The translations under genes were made by a program, and so were the position numbers. 14,462 nucleotides of DNA from Prevotellamassilia sp. (GTDB taxonomy: Bacteria > Bacteroidota > Bacteroidia > Bacteroidales > Bacteroidaceae). The stretch covers positions 1-14,462 of the forward strand of contig VSQE01000062.1 in NCBI GenBank assembly GCA_009775705.1, in the 5' to 3' direction. The notes under the pieces were generated by a model. It was not told the DNA's origin, searched no databases, and was given only the letters and a program-made list of their open reading frames with translations. Shown here piece by piece: positions 6,570 to 13,248 of the stretch (its first letter is position 1; each line of letters begins with the position of its first letter).

Positions 6570-6966
6570 TGGACCAGGAGGGAGTCGAACCCTCGTCCAA
6601 ACGAGGAAACAATATGCTTTCTACATGCTTATCTCCGTTTGGGTTTTCGTACACGGGCAAGACCGGAGCTACCAGCCAGTGTCTTATCCTCTGAGAGTTT
6701 CATCATCGCCGCGAGGCCGGCTCCGACTATTCCCGATTTATCTGCACCACCTGTTCAGGACGCTTCGGGACAAGAGCTTCCCGGGTGATGTCTCGTTCCC
6801 GCACCTGGTGCAGGAATAAAGCCAATCTACTGTGCTTCGATTAGGCAGCGAGAGCGTAGTTCTTTTCGCCAGTTAAATTTTTGAAAGCCGAGATTAGAGT
6901 GCCCACTTTCAGGCGCACTGCATGCTTACATACCACTTCGGCCCGCTGTCAAATCCAGTCTGGCCC
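6570..6966 (-). ncRNA. ssrA: tmRNA (transfer-messenger RNA)
   Basis: This 397-nt RNA rescues stalled ribosomes and tags the unfinished protein for proteolysis, working with SmpB. The 5' end GGGCCAGACTGGATTTGACAG and the 3' end with the T-arm GGGTTCGACTCCC form the alanyl tRNA-like domain. The acceptor stem pairs GGGCCAG with CTGGTCC and includes the G3-U70 pair that AlaRS recognises. CCA is not encoded (A is followed by CAT). The tag frame (6841-6870) starts with resume codon GGC and reads G-E-K-N-Y-A-L-A-A-stop. Small plus-strand ORFs over this region are artefacts. Its own promoter is at 6980-7010. Boundaries are inferred from acceptor-stem pairing. Confidence 0.97.
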
Positions 6967-6979
6967 GGTAATGATGGTG

Positions 6980-7010
6980 CAAATTTAGGCTTATCTTTTG
7001 AGATGAGCAA
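6980..7010 (-). promoter_or_regulatory. ssrA promoter
   Basis: On the minus strand, TTG (7010-7008), a 20-bp spacer and TAAATTTG (6987-6980) form a well-spaced Bacteroides-type promoter. Transcription would start a few bases before the mature tmRNA 5' end, leaving a short leader for RNase P to remove. Confidence 0.75.
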
Positions 7011-7039
7011 GGAAGTATGGCAGATTTCCTCTGTGCGGT

Positions 7040-7843
7040 CTATTTGTTACGGATGTATTCCGGAAGTTCGCCAACGCGGATAAATTTGCTGAAAAAGCGT
7101 TCGCCAATCTTGTAAATGTAGCGCAGGGACAGGAGGAAATAGCAGGATGTGACCTTGTTTTTCCGGAGTGCCAGACGGTGGTCCTGCATGATCTGCCGGT
7201 GGCTGGACATGCCTGCGTTGGAGATGCCTCCGGTGCGCATCGTGACGAAGTCCATTGGCAGATAGACGGTCCTGATGCCGTGGATGTGGATGAGGCGCAG
7301 GAGTTGTTCGAAGTCGGCGGCGATTTTATAGGAAGTATCAAAAGCTCCGTATTGTTTGTAGATGCCGGACCGGCAATAGAAAGAGGGGTGGGCCGGCATG
7401 AAACCCAGTCGCATGAGACCTTTGCGGAAGAAGCGGGAGGTGTAGTAGCGGACGCATTTGTTGAGGTTCTTGTGGCTGACGTAGTGAACATCTCCGTACA
7501 CGGCATCGGCTTTGGTCTCTTCCATCTTTTTCACCATCCTTTCGATGACAGTGGGCGAGGTGAAAAAGTCGTCGGAGTTGAGAATGCCTATGACATCGCC
7601 CGTTGCCAGCCGGATACCTTTGTTCATTGCGTCATACAGCCCGTTGTCCTGTTCGCTGATGTAGGTCATGCGGTTGCCGAAGACGGGTTTGTAGCTTTTG
7701 ACGATGTCAAGCGTATTGTCTTTAGACGCCCCGTCCACGACGATGCACTCGATGTTTTTGTAGGTTTGTCCGAGTATGCTCTCGAGCGTGTCCCCTATAG
7801 TTCTTGCACTGTTGTATGTGGCTGTGATGATGCTTATTTTCAT
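7040..7843 (-). CDS. Family 2 glycosyltransferase
   Basis: The 267-aa protein has a GT-A fold and lacks obvious membrane helices. It should transfer a sugar from a nucleotide-sugar donor during surface polysaccharide or glycan assembly on the cytoplasmic side. Visible motifs are the N-terminal SIITATYNSARTIGDTLESI, VVDGASKDNT with Asp37, the metal-binding NSDD (89-92), AHPSFY (151-156) and AADFEQLLRL (175-184), whose acidic residues fit the catalytic-base region. It lies 144 bp after the lipoprotein gene on the same strand and ends about 30 bp before the ssrA promoter, with no clear terminator. The donor and acceptor cannot be told. Confidence 0.92.
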   Translation of the reverse strand: MKISIITATYNSARTIGDTLESILGQTYKNIECIVVDGASKDNTLDIVKSYKPVFGNRMTYISEQDNGLYDAMNKGIRLATGDVIGILNSDDFFTSPTVIERMVKKMEETKADAVYGDVHYVSHKNLNKCVRYYTSRFFRKGLMRLGFMPAHPSFYCRSGIYKQYGAFDTSYKIAADFEQLLRLIHIHGIRTVYLPMDFVTMRTGGISNAGMSSHRQIMQDHRLALRKNKVTSCYFLLSLRYIYKIGERFFSKFIRVGELPEYIRNK

Positions 7844-7924
7844 AGCTTGTCTATAGCTGTCGGTATCTCGGAGGCCCGTGTTTCGTGTTGTTTTGTACAG
7901 TCCGATATATTTTCAGCCTTTATT

Positions 7925-7932
7925 CAAACGTA
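7925..7932 (-). promoter_or_regulatory. Possible promoter -7 box for the glycosyltransferase gene
   Basis: Minus-strand TACGTTTG fits TAnnTTTG and would give a leader of about 75 nt. No -33 element is apparent, so the gene may instead be read from the upstream Wzi-lipoprotein transcript. Confidence 0.3.
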
Positions 7933-7987
7933 GAATATCGTTAATATTGTGCGGCAGTCTTTTTTTGTTTTGTTGTTCCGTTCTTTT

Positions 7988-8446
7988 TCAGAATTTGCGA
8001 AATACGAGCCGGTGATGGTCCGATTGCAGGATCATTTGTTTCCCGTCCAGTTTCTCGATACTGAAGGTTTCGGCATTACCGCGGATTCCTACCGGAGCCA
8101 GGGATGTACTGGCCGGATCGGTGATGAGGCTGTCGCGGTTGAGGGTATGTATGTAGGTCTGGGTAATGGCGAGGGTGTTGCCGGATTTTTCGAACCGGCA
8201 GGCCGTGTCGTATGTGTGTCCGTTCAGCATGGCACCGGCAGTATGGATCATCAGCAGACGAAGCTGAAAGCGCCAATATATGCGTTGGCCTTTCGTGTCG
8301 GTATAGGTCGGGGAGGCATCGGCGTTGTTGCGTGTCCCCATGCTCATGAGCTGCCATTGTCCGTCCAGCTCTCCGTTCTCCGGCATCTTGTCGCAGGAGG
8401 CGCAGGTCAGGGTTAGGAAGATGAGAATAAGATGGATATATTTCAT
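7988..8446 (-). CDS. Lipocalin-like lipoprotein
   Basis: The 152-aa protein starts with a lipoprotein signal (MKYIHLILIFLTLTCAS, then Cys18) followed by Asp, as is common in Bacteroidales lipoproteins. After a short linker, GELDGQWQLMSM opens a small beta-rich domain that resembles Bacteroidales lipocalin-like lipoproteins. It continues with alternating strand-like stretches such as GQRIYWRFQLRLLMI and ends in RLVFRKF. It is probably anchored to the outer membrane or exposed in the periplasm; no ligand or catalytic residues can be named. It starts 12 bp after the stop of the Wzi-family gene, so the two are almost certainly co-transcribed and may work together at the outer membrane. The family assignment is moderate. 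Confidence 0.8.
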   Translation of the reverse strand: MKYIHLILIFLTLTCASCDKMPENGELDGQWQLMSMGTRNNADASPTYTDTKGQRIYWRFQLRLLMIHTAGAMLNGHTYDTACRFEKSGNTLAITQTYIHTLNRDSLITDPASTSLAPVGIRGNAETFSIEKLDGKQMILQSDHHRLVFRKF

Positions 8447-8458
8447 ACTGGTATGGCT

Positions 8459-9973
8459 TTACTTGGTGAGAACTCCGGTCTTGCGGACGGTCAGCCGGAA
8501 CCCTGTATTGTTTCCGTACTGCTTGCTGCGGTCCAGCGCGAAGGCTGCGCCGAACTGCCACCCGCGTGTGTCAAGCCGGCCTATGTGAGACGGACTGTAA
8601 TGGGCTTCGGCCAGAAAACTGCTGTTGTAGCGTACGTCCTCGAAGGGACTGGAGTAGGTGCCCCAGTTGCGCATGTAGCTGTACAGCAGGCGGTAGTGCA
8701 GGCCGGTTGCGGGATCACCGCTCAGACCGAAGTGGTGGGCCTTGAAGCGGTTGCCTGTAAAGTCCAGCCGGCCGTTTCGGTTGTAGAGCGGGGAGACGAA
8801 AAGAGGATTGCCTATCGCCTGTCCCCAATGTTGCCACCCGGCATAGAGATTGTGGTTGTAGTAGTTGTCCGAACCGCTGACCTGGTCGGGGATGGCCGTG
8901 GTGTGGTCGTGATATACAGGGCCGGACTGATAGGAAGTGTTGATGTATTCGTAGACCAGGCTTGTGACTGCGGGGTTGCGCGGAGCCGTGAATTCTACAC
9001 CCAGAAGTCCGTCCTGCCATCCGTACTGGAAGAACATCATCGAGTGGTCCTCGAAGAAATGGTCGTAGTAGGCCCTCAGCTTCCAGTCTTTTCCTTTGTA
9101 GCTCAGGCTGAACAGCCAGCTGCCCAAAGTGTTTCCAGCCGAGTTGGCGTACTCTCCGTCTGTGGCGTCGCTGCCCGTTCCGAAAATGGCATCGATGAAG
9201 TCCTTCGGTCCGTGTCCCATTTCCAGTTTTTCGTCCAGCACACCTTCACGGCCTATGGGGTTGTAGACGGTGCCGCCGAAGAGGCAGGCCATTTCCAGAC
9301 CGCCTTCGAAAACAAGCGGGAATTTTTCTTCGTTGCCAATGCGCAGATAGCCGGCTTTGGTATGGTAGAGTGCTTTTTTCGCGTAGTGATGGCCGGGAAC
9401 GACATAGCTTTCCTGCCAGCCCCCGTCGGTAAGCATGCCGTAGCCGAAGTGTCCTTTGATGGCCGCCCAGTTGCTGCGACCTGTGATGGAAAGATATTCG
9501 GGCAGTTCCACCCTAATCTGGGGAACGGGGCGGGCGTTGATTCCGAATGTCTGGCTGCCGCTGCTCAGTTCGTTGTTCTTGAGTTGCATGGGCCTTTCCT
9601 TGCTTCCTGCGGAGAGACGCAGCTTCTTATAGTCGAAGTCGGCATAGAGTTGCTGGATGACAAAACTGGAAGTGAAGTTGTACGGTACGGCAATGTCAGC
9701 TCCGTAGCCTATGCGCCAGTTGTGAAGGGTGTCGTGGGTGGCGGAACGGAAGATGCCGGCCCTCAGGTAGCCGTTGTCTCCTTTTACGCTGGAGAGGCCT
9801 TGCCGGTTGGCGCCGAGCCAGAGGGGTGTTTGTCCGTCCGAGGCCGTGACTTGTGCTTCGGCTTTGTATTCAATGCCTTTCCCCGCGCGTGTCAGTGCTG
9901 TCTGCGCCGATGCGGCGTTGACGGCGGACAGGAATGTCAGTCCTGACAATATATGAGAGAGCTTGGAAGCCAT
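8459..9973 (-). CDS. Capsule assembly Wzi-family outer-membrane protein
   Basis: The 504-aa product starts with a signal peptide (MASKLSHILSGLTFLSAVNA, cleavage after ASA near residue 24). The rest is a beta-barrel sequence rich in aromatic, alternating strands. The N-terminal stretch TPLWLGANRQGLSS...NGYLRAG is characteristic of the Bacteroidetes Wzi-like capsule assembly family. By analogy with E. coli Wzi, it may bind or organise capsular polysaccharide at the outer surface. I place the start at ATG 9973; an in-frame TTG at 9985 adds only four residues. Two promoter boxes lie about 50-60 bp upstream. The lipoprotein gene follows after 12 bp, with a glycosyltransferase further on, which fits a polysaccharide role. 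Confidence 0.87.
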   Translation of the reverse strand: MASKLSHILSGLTFLSAVNAASAQTALTRAGKGIEYKAEAQVTASDGQTPLWLGANRQGLSSVKGDNGYLRAGIFRSATHDTLHNWRIGYGADIAVPYNFTSSFVIQQLYADFDYKKLRLSAGSKERPMQLKNNELSSGSQTFGINARPVPQIRVELPEYLSITGRSNWAAIKGHFGYGMLTDGGWQESYVVPGHHYAKKALYHTKAGYLRIGNEEKFPLVFEGGLEMACLFGGTVYNPIGREGVLDEKLEMGHGPKDFIDAIFGTGSDATDGEYANSAGNTLGSWLFSLSYKGKDWKLRAYYDHFFEDHSMMFFQYGWQDGLLGVEFTAPRNPAVTSLVYEYINTSYQSGPVYHDHTTAIPDQVSGSDNYYNHNLYAGWQHWGQAIGNPLFVSPLYNRNGRLDFTGNRFKAHHFGLSGDPATGLHYRLLYSYMRNWGTYSSPFEDVRYNSSFLAEAHYSPSHIGRLDTRGWQFGAAFALDRSKQYGNNTGFRLTVRKTGVLTK

Positions 9974-10019
9974 TTTGTTTTGCAATTGTGAATATTGTGA
10001 AAGAATATTCTATTGTGTG

Positions 10020-10035
10020 CAAATTTACAAATATA
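10020..10035 (-). promoter_or_regulatory. Two adjacent -7 boxes upstream of the Wzi-family gene
   Basis: On the minus strand TATATTTG (10035-10028) and TAAATTTG (10027-10020) abut each other. Either gives a leader of about 40-50 nt. No good -33 element is visible. A further TACTTTTG lies at 10116-10109. Confidence 0.5.
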
Positions 10036-10117
10036 TATTGTAATAGCCGTGTCCGGTGGTGCTTTTTTCTGGCCCTGCGGCTCCGGTTTTTGCCCGGTGC
10101 GGAGGCGGCAAAAGTAC

Positions 10118-10164
10118 CCTGCCGGAAAAAACGGATGATGGGGAAGGACGTCTTTTCCGGCAGG
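10118..10164 (-). terminator. Hairpin after the acyltransferase gene
   Basis: A perfect 12-bp stem (CCTGCCGGAAAA at 10118-10129, TTTTCCGGCAGG at 10153-10164) with a 23-nt loop lies 27 nt past the acyltransferase stop codon. No U-tract follows in the minus direction. It probably marks the end of the glsA-glsB-acyltransferase transcript. Confidence 0.5.
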
Positions 10165-10191
10165 TGAATCTTTGGGTATATGTGTATGGGG

Positions 10192-11267
10192 TCAGGACCA
10201 GAGGCGGTCAATGCGGGTCAGGCGGAATAGTGTTTCCTTGATGCGGGCCAGCACGAGCGACGAGAGGAACACGAGAGGGACGATCACGAAGAACCAAAGT
10301 CCGAATTGTGCCTGGCTCTCGAAATAGCGGTTGATGAACCACGGATAGTACAGTGCATCGAAGATGTAGCAGCACAGATACACGTCCAGCGAGAGGAGTG
10401 ATACCGTGGCGAAGGCTTTGCGCAGGGACGGCTGCCGGAGGTCGGCCTCGTAGAACAGCAGGAAGAAGAGGACGGCCACGGCGGCGATGATGATGCCGCC
10501 CGGGTTTCCCGTTATCTGGACGAGGGGACGGTTGTGTATGAAGAGAAGGTTGAATACCGGTGAGATGGCGGTCAGGCCGAGCAGGAGCAGACAGAGTGTT
10601 GTGCGTTGCGGCCGGGGGCGGTATTCGCGGATGTAGCTTCCGATGAAGTAGAAGGCGAGGGGATAGCAGTTGGCCCAGTAGCCCGGAACGATGTGCAGGT
10701 CGTAACGGTTACAGAAGTCGGGCAGGAAAGTCATGACAGCCAGTATGCCGATAAGCAGCAGTTTGTGGCGTTGTGTGCCGATGTTCCTGTACAGCAGGTT
10801 GAGGAAGGGAGTGAGCAGGTACAGGCCGATCCACATTTCGATGTACCATCCGTAGGGGATGGCGGAAAAGTCCAGAATTTTGAGCGCTCCCCGTACGGGC
10901 GAAATGTTTTCGTGCAGCCAGGTTGTTTTGAAGGTCAGGGTGAGCAGGGCAAAGAAAAGGTAGGCGGAGAGAACCCGGCCCATGCCTTGGAAGTATTTTC
11001 TGCTGACGGTCTTTCCTGTGTTAAGGAAACCCGTGAGCATGAGGAAGAGCGGTACGCCGGTCAGGAACAGTTCACGGCTCCAGGTTTGCAGGAACATGGA
11101 GAAACCGCCGAAGTCGGTGGTACGGAAAGGGGTGTTCAGTGTGGTGAAATGGCCTGCGATGACAAAGAGGATGGCGCAGCTACGGATGATGTCCGGGCCG
11201 GCCAGACGCTGTGACAGGCTTTTCTGCCCCCCCCCGTTAAACTTTTTGTTAAATTATTGTTTTTCAT
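10192..11267 (-). CDS. Acyltransferase-3 membrane protein, frameshifted at a G9 tract (probably phase-variable)
   Basis: The body from 11226 to 10192 encodes a multi-pass acyltransferase-3 (OafA/WecH type) protein, a family that O-acylates cell-surface sugars or lipids. It shows LAGPDIIRSCAILFVIAGHF with the family's conserved helix-1 His, GVPLFLMLTGFL and YIEMWIGLYLLTPFLNLL. The only sensible start, ATG 11267, is 20 bp after glsB and is followed by KNNNLTKSLTGGG, then nine G at 11235-11227. With nine G the frame shifts and ends at TGA 11138-11136 after 43 residues. One more G, or two fewer, gives an intact protein of about 358 residues, the usual family length. The next in-frame ATG (11097) would drop helix 1 and the His. 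It is therefore OFF as read, unless the tract length is a sequencing error. It is likely co-transcribed with glsAB. Confidence 0.85.
11227..11235 (-). repeat. Homopolymer tract of nine G
   Basis: Nine consecutive C on the plus strand (G on the coding strand) fall at codons 11-14 of the acyltransferase-3 gene. It is the longest G/C run in the window; the next are runs of six in glsA. Its length decides whether the gene is in frame. Confidence 0.9.
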
Positions 11268-11287
11268 GTTATTGTTGTGTATATTTT

Positions 11288-12268
11288 TCAGGGTTTGCTC
11301 TTCAGGAACAGATCTCTGAAGAGGCTGGTCGATTCGGGGTGTTCTTCAACGAAGGTGTCGATGTGGCGCATCCGTTTTTCTTCCAGAATCTCATCAACGG
11401 CAATGAGAATGCCGGTCTCTTCCACTTCTCCGAAGTCGTGGTTGATGGCGGTGCCGAACATGCGCATCGTAGGGCTGAGGCTCATGTAGGCGTTCACTAA
11501 AGGCGGAATGTTGTAGCCCAGTTTGCGCACTTCGGTGTTGAGTATGCGGTAGTCCTCGCGGAAGGTGTCTTTGCAGAAGAGTTCGTTCAGTTGTGTGCTG
11601 TCGGTTTCAATGCGCAGGGGATGGGTGGGGTATACCAGCCGGTCCTTGTCTCCGAAGTGTTTGTGCAGGAAGTAGAGAATCATGTCGCGGGCCTGCCGGT
11701 TGAAAGAGGGGTACATCGTCATTTTCCCGAAAAAGTATTTCAGGTTGGGAATGATGACCGTGAGGGCACCCAGTCCGTCCCAGAGATTGTCCAGTGCAAA
11801 GAGGCCTTTGCTCATTTTCCGTGTGCTCTGGTACTCCAGCGTCACGAAGGAGCGTCCCAACTCTACGGTCTCGCGCATGAACTCATCAATGAAGCGGGGC
11901 GAGAAGTAGAACATGTGTCCGGTGGCCAGATGGGGTTGCCCGTCGGCGTTGAGCGTGATTTCGTTTCCGGGTAGGAAGCGGTAACCGCCGAGGATTTCCT
12001 CGCTTTCCGGATTCCACACGATGAGCTGGTAATAGGCGTGTTCGCCGGTGTCGAATTCGTCCAGGTCGAGAGATTTTCCCGTTCCGCCTCCTGCGGCACG
12101 GAAGGCTATCTCGCGCAGACGGCCTATTTCGCGCAGGACGTTCGGGGTCTGTTTCCACGTCACAATATAGATGTCATTGTCGCTCTTGTTGGTGGTGCGC
12201 AGTTTGCGTTCGGGGGTGAGTTCGGCTTTCAGCAGCGCGCGGCTGACGGGAGGTATTATTTGTTCCAT
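11288..12268 (-). CDS. glsB: Glycine-lipid N-acyltransferase (GNAT/OlsB-like)
   Basis: The 326-aa protein belongs to the hemolysin-type GNAT acyltransferases related to OlsB of ornithine-lipid synthesis. In Bacteroides, GlsB N-acylates glycine with a 3-hydroxy fatty acid, giving the mono-acylated glycine lipid. Family-like stretches are EIGRLREIAFRAAGGGTG (47-64), D-EFDTGEHAYYQLIVWN (70-86), ILGGYRF (92-98) and ELGRSFV (136-142). No membrane helix or signal peptide is seen, so it acts at the cytoplasmic face. I place the start at ATG 12268; the open frame upstream runs into the end of glsA and has no conserved content. It lies 38 bp after glsA and 20 bp before the acyltransferase-3 gene. The amino acid substrate (glycine versus another) rests on family knowledge. 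Confidence 0.85.
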   Translation of the reverse strand: MEQIIPPVSRALLKAELTPERKLRTTNKSDNDIYIVTWKQTPNVLREIGRLREIAFRAAGGGTGKSLDLDEFDTGEHAYYQLIVWNPESEEILGGYRFLPGNEITLNADGQPHLATGHMFYFSPRFIDEFMRETVELGRSFVTLEYQSTRKMSKGLFALDNLWDGLGALTVIIPNLKYFFGKMTMYPSFNRQARDMILYFLHKHFGDKDRLVYPTHPLRIETDSTQLNELFCKDTFREDYRILNTEVRKLGYNIPPLVNAYMSLSPTMRMFGTAINHDFGEVEETGILIAVDEILEEKRMRHIDTFVEEHPESTSLFRDLFLKSKP

Positions 12269-12306
12269 ATAGCAGATAGGTGCGGAATGTGGAGGGAGGA
12301 ATTTTG

Positions 12307-13134
12307 TTAGAGTTGGTAGACGATGTCCTGCACCTGTGCGGCCCATTGCAGGGGGGTGCGTGAGCGGTTAAAGGTTTGCCAGGGTATGGGTTTCCCTATT
12401 TTTACGGTGAAGGTCTTGTGGCGGTTCTTGAACATCTCGTCTACGAGAAACAGCATGGCGATGTTGAACTTGATGCCCAGCGCCTTGCTGACAGAGGCCA
12501 AACGGTAGAAGAAGTCGGAGTTGCATCCCCCGAAATGGATGGGAACGATGTCGCGGTGAGTCTCTACGCTTTTGGTCACGAAGGTCTTGTTCCAGGGCAG
12601 GTCGCGGACAACGCCTTTTTGCCGGCGCGAGCAGAGGCCTGCGGGAAACATGATGATGTGGTTGTCGCTGTTGAAGCCGGCCTCCACCATGGCGGGGAAG
12701 CGGCGGTTCTGTGCGCCGGTCTTGTTGATGGGGATGCAGAGGGGGGCAAGGCCGTGCAGGTTCATCAGCAGGTCGTTCACCAGATATTTGATGTGTCCGT
12801 TGTACTGTTTTCCCAGGATGGCTCCGAGTGCCACGCCGTCCTGTCCGCCCAGCGGGTGGTTGGAGACGAAGGTATAGCGTTTCCCGTCGTCCGGACGGGG
12901 CAGGTTCTCCAGACCGCGGATGTCGAGTCTCATATCCAGAAAACCGATGCAGTCCTCCAGCCATTCCACGCCCTGTCTGTCACCTTCGCGGTGCAGGAAC
13001 TCGTTGATTTCGTCCTGATGTATGATGCGTTTCAGCCAGTTGACGACAAAACGGGGAATCCGTCGGGATTTTTTTCCGGCCTTGTCGCGCAGCACTTTGT
13101 CGATGTCTATTGTGAAAATTTTGTCTTCGCTCAT
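12307..13134 (-). CDS. glsA: Glycine-lipid O-acyltransferase (PlsC/OlsA-like)
   Basis: The 275-aa PlsC-family acyltransferase is related to OlsA. It should esterify the hydroxyl of the GlsB product to give the di-acylated glycine lipid of the Bacteroidetes membrane. The catalytic motif is SNHPLGGQDG with His93 and Asp99, five residues apart rather than the standard four. This spacing is, I believe, normal in this Bacteroidales group. The second motif is FPAGLCSRR (163-171) in place of FPEGxRS. The opening MSEDKIFTIDIDKVLRDKA and FVVNWLKRIIHQDEINEFL are typical of Bacteroidales members. I chose ATG 13134; the longer open frame to 13449 crosses the promoter and the divergent gene. It is first in a likely glsA-glsB-acyltransferase operon. 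Confidence 0.85.
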   Translation of the reverse strand: MSEDKIFTIDIDKVLRDKAGKKSRRIPRFVVNWLKRIIHQDEINEFLHREGDRQGVEWLEDCIGFLDMRLDIRGLENLPRPDDGKRYTFVSNHPLGGQDGVALGAILGKQYNGHIKYLVNDLLMNLHGLAPLCIPINKTGAQNRRFPAMVEAGFNSDNHIIMFPAGLCSRRQKGVVRDLPWNKTFVTKSVETHRDIVPIHFGGCNSDFFYRLASVSKALGIKFNIAMLFLVDEMFKNRHKTFTVKIGKPIPWQTFNRSRTPLQWAAQVQDIVYQL

Positions 13135-13185
13135 GATTTGTTCGTAGCCTCTGTAAGGAAATGTGCCCGGAACTTGTAAATAGTG

Positions 13186-13193
13186 CAAAAGTA
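13186..13193 (-). promoter_or_regulatory. Promoter -7 box for glsA operon
   Basis: Minus-strand TACTTTTG fits TAnnTTTG and would give a leader of about 45 nt before glsA. It mirrors the box of the divergent gene (13236-13243) exactly, with 42 bp between, so a regulator bound there could affect both. Confidence 0.55.
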
Positions 13194-13235
13194 ATAAATT
13201 ATTTCCAAGTTCCCTTTTACGATAAAAAGTTTTTA

Positions 13236-13243
13236 TACTTTTG
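13236..13243 (+). promoter_or_regulatory. Promoter -7 box abutting the membrane HTH gene
   Basis: TACTTTTG ends only five bases before ATG 13249. Transcription should therefore start at or next to the A of the start codon, giving a leaderless or nearly leaderless mRNA. Confidence 0.5.
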
Positions 13244-13248
13244 CCGTT

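Noticed and set aside
6570..6600. Ordinary tRNA gene
   Set aside because: Only the T-arm and acceptor 3' half are here. The 5' half lies about 370 nt away at 6966, as in tmRNA.
6529..6819. Plus-strand ORFs over the tmRNA region
   Set aside because: They read the complement of ssrA, which is supported by acceptor stem, T-arm and tag sequence.
10192..11097. ATG 11097 as the true start of the acyltransferase
   Set aside because: It removes the first membrane helix and conserved His, although the sequence before it stays open and family-like back to the G tract. The spacing to glsB fits ATG 11267.
12269..12346. N-terminal extension of glsB to 12346
   Set aside because: It overlaps the end of glsA and adds 26 unconserved residues before a good ATG.
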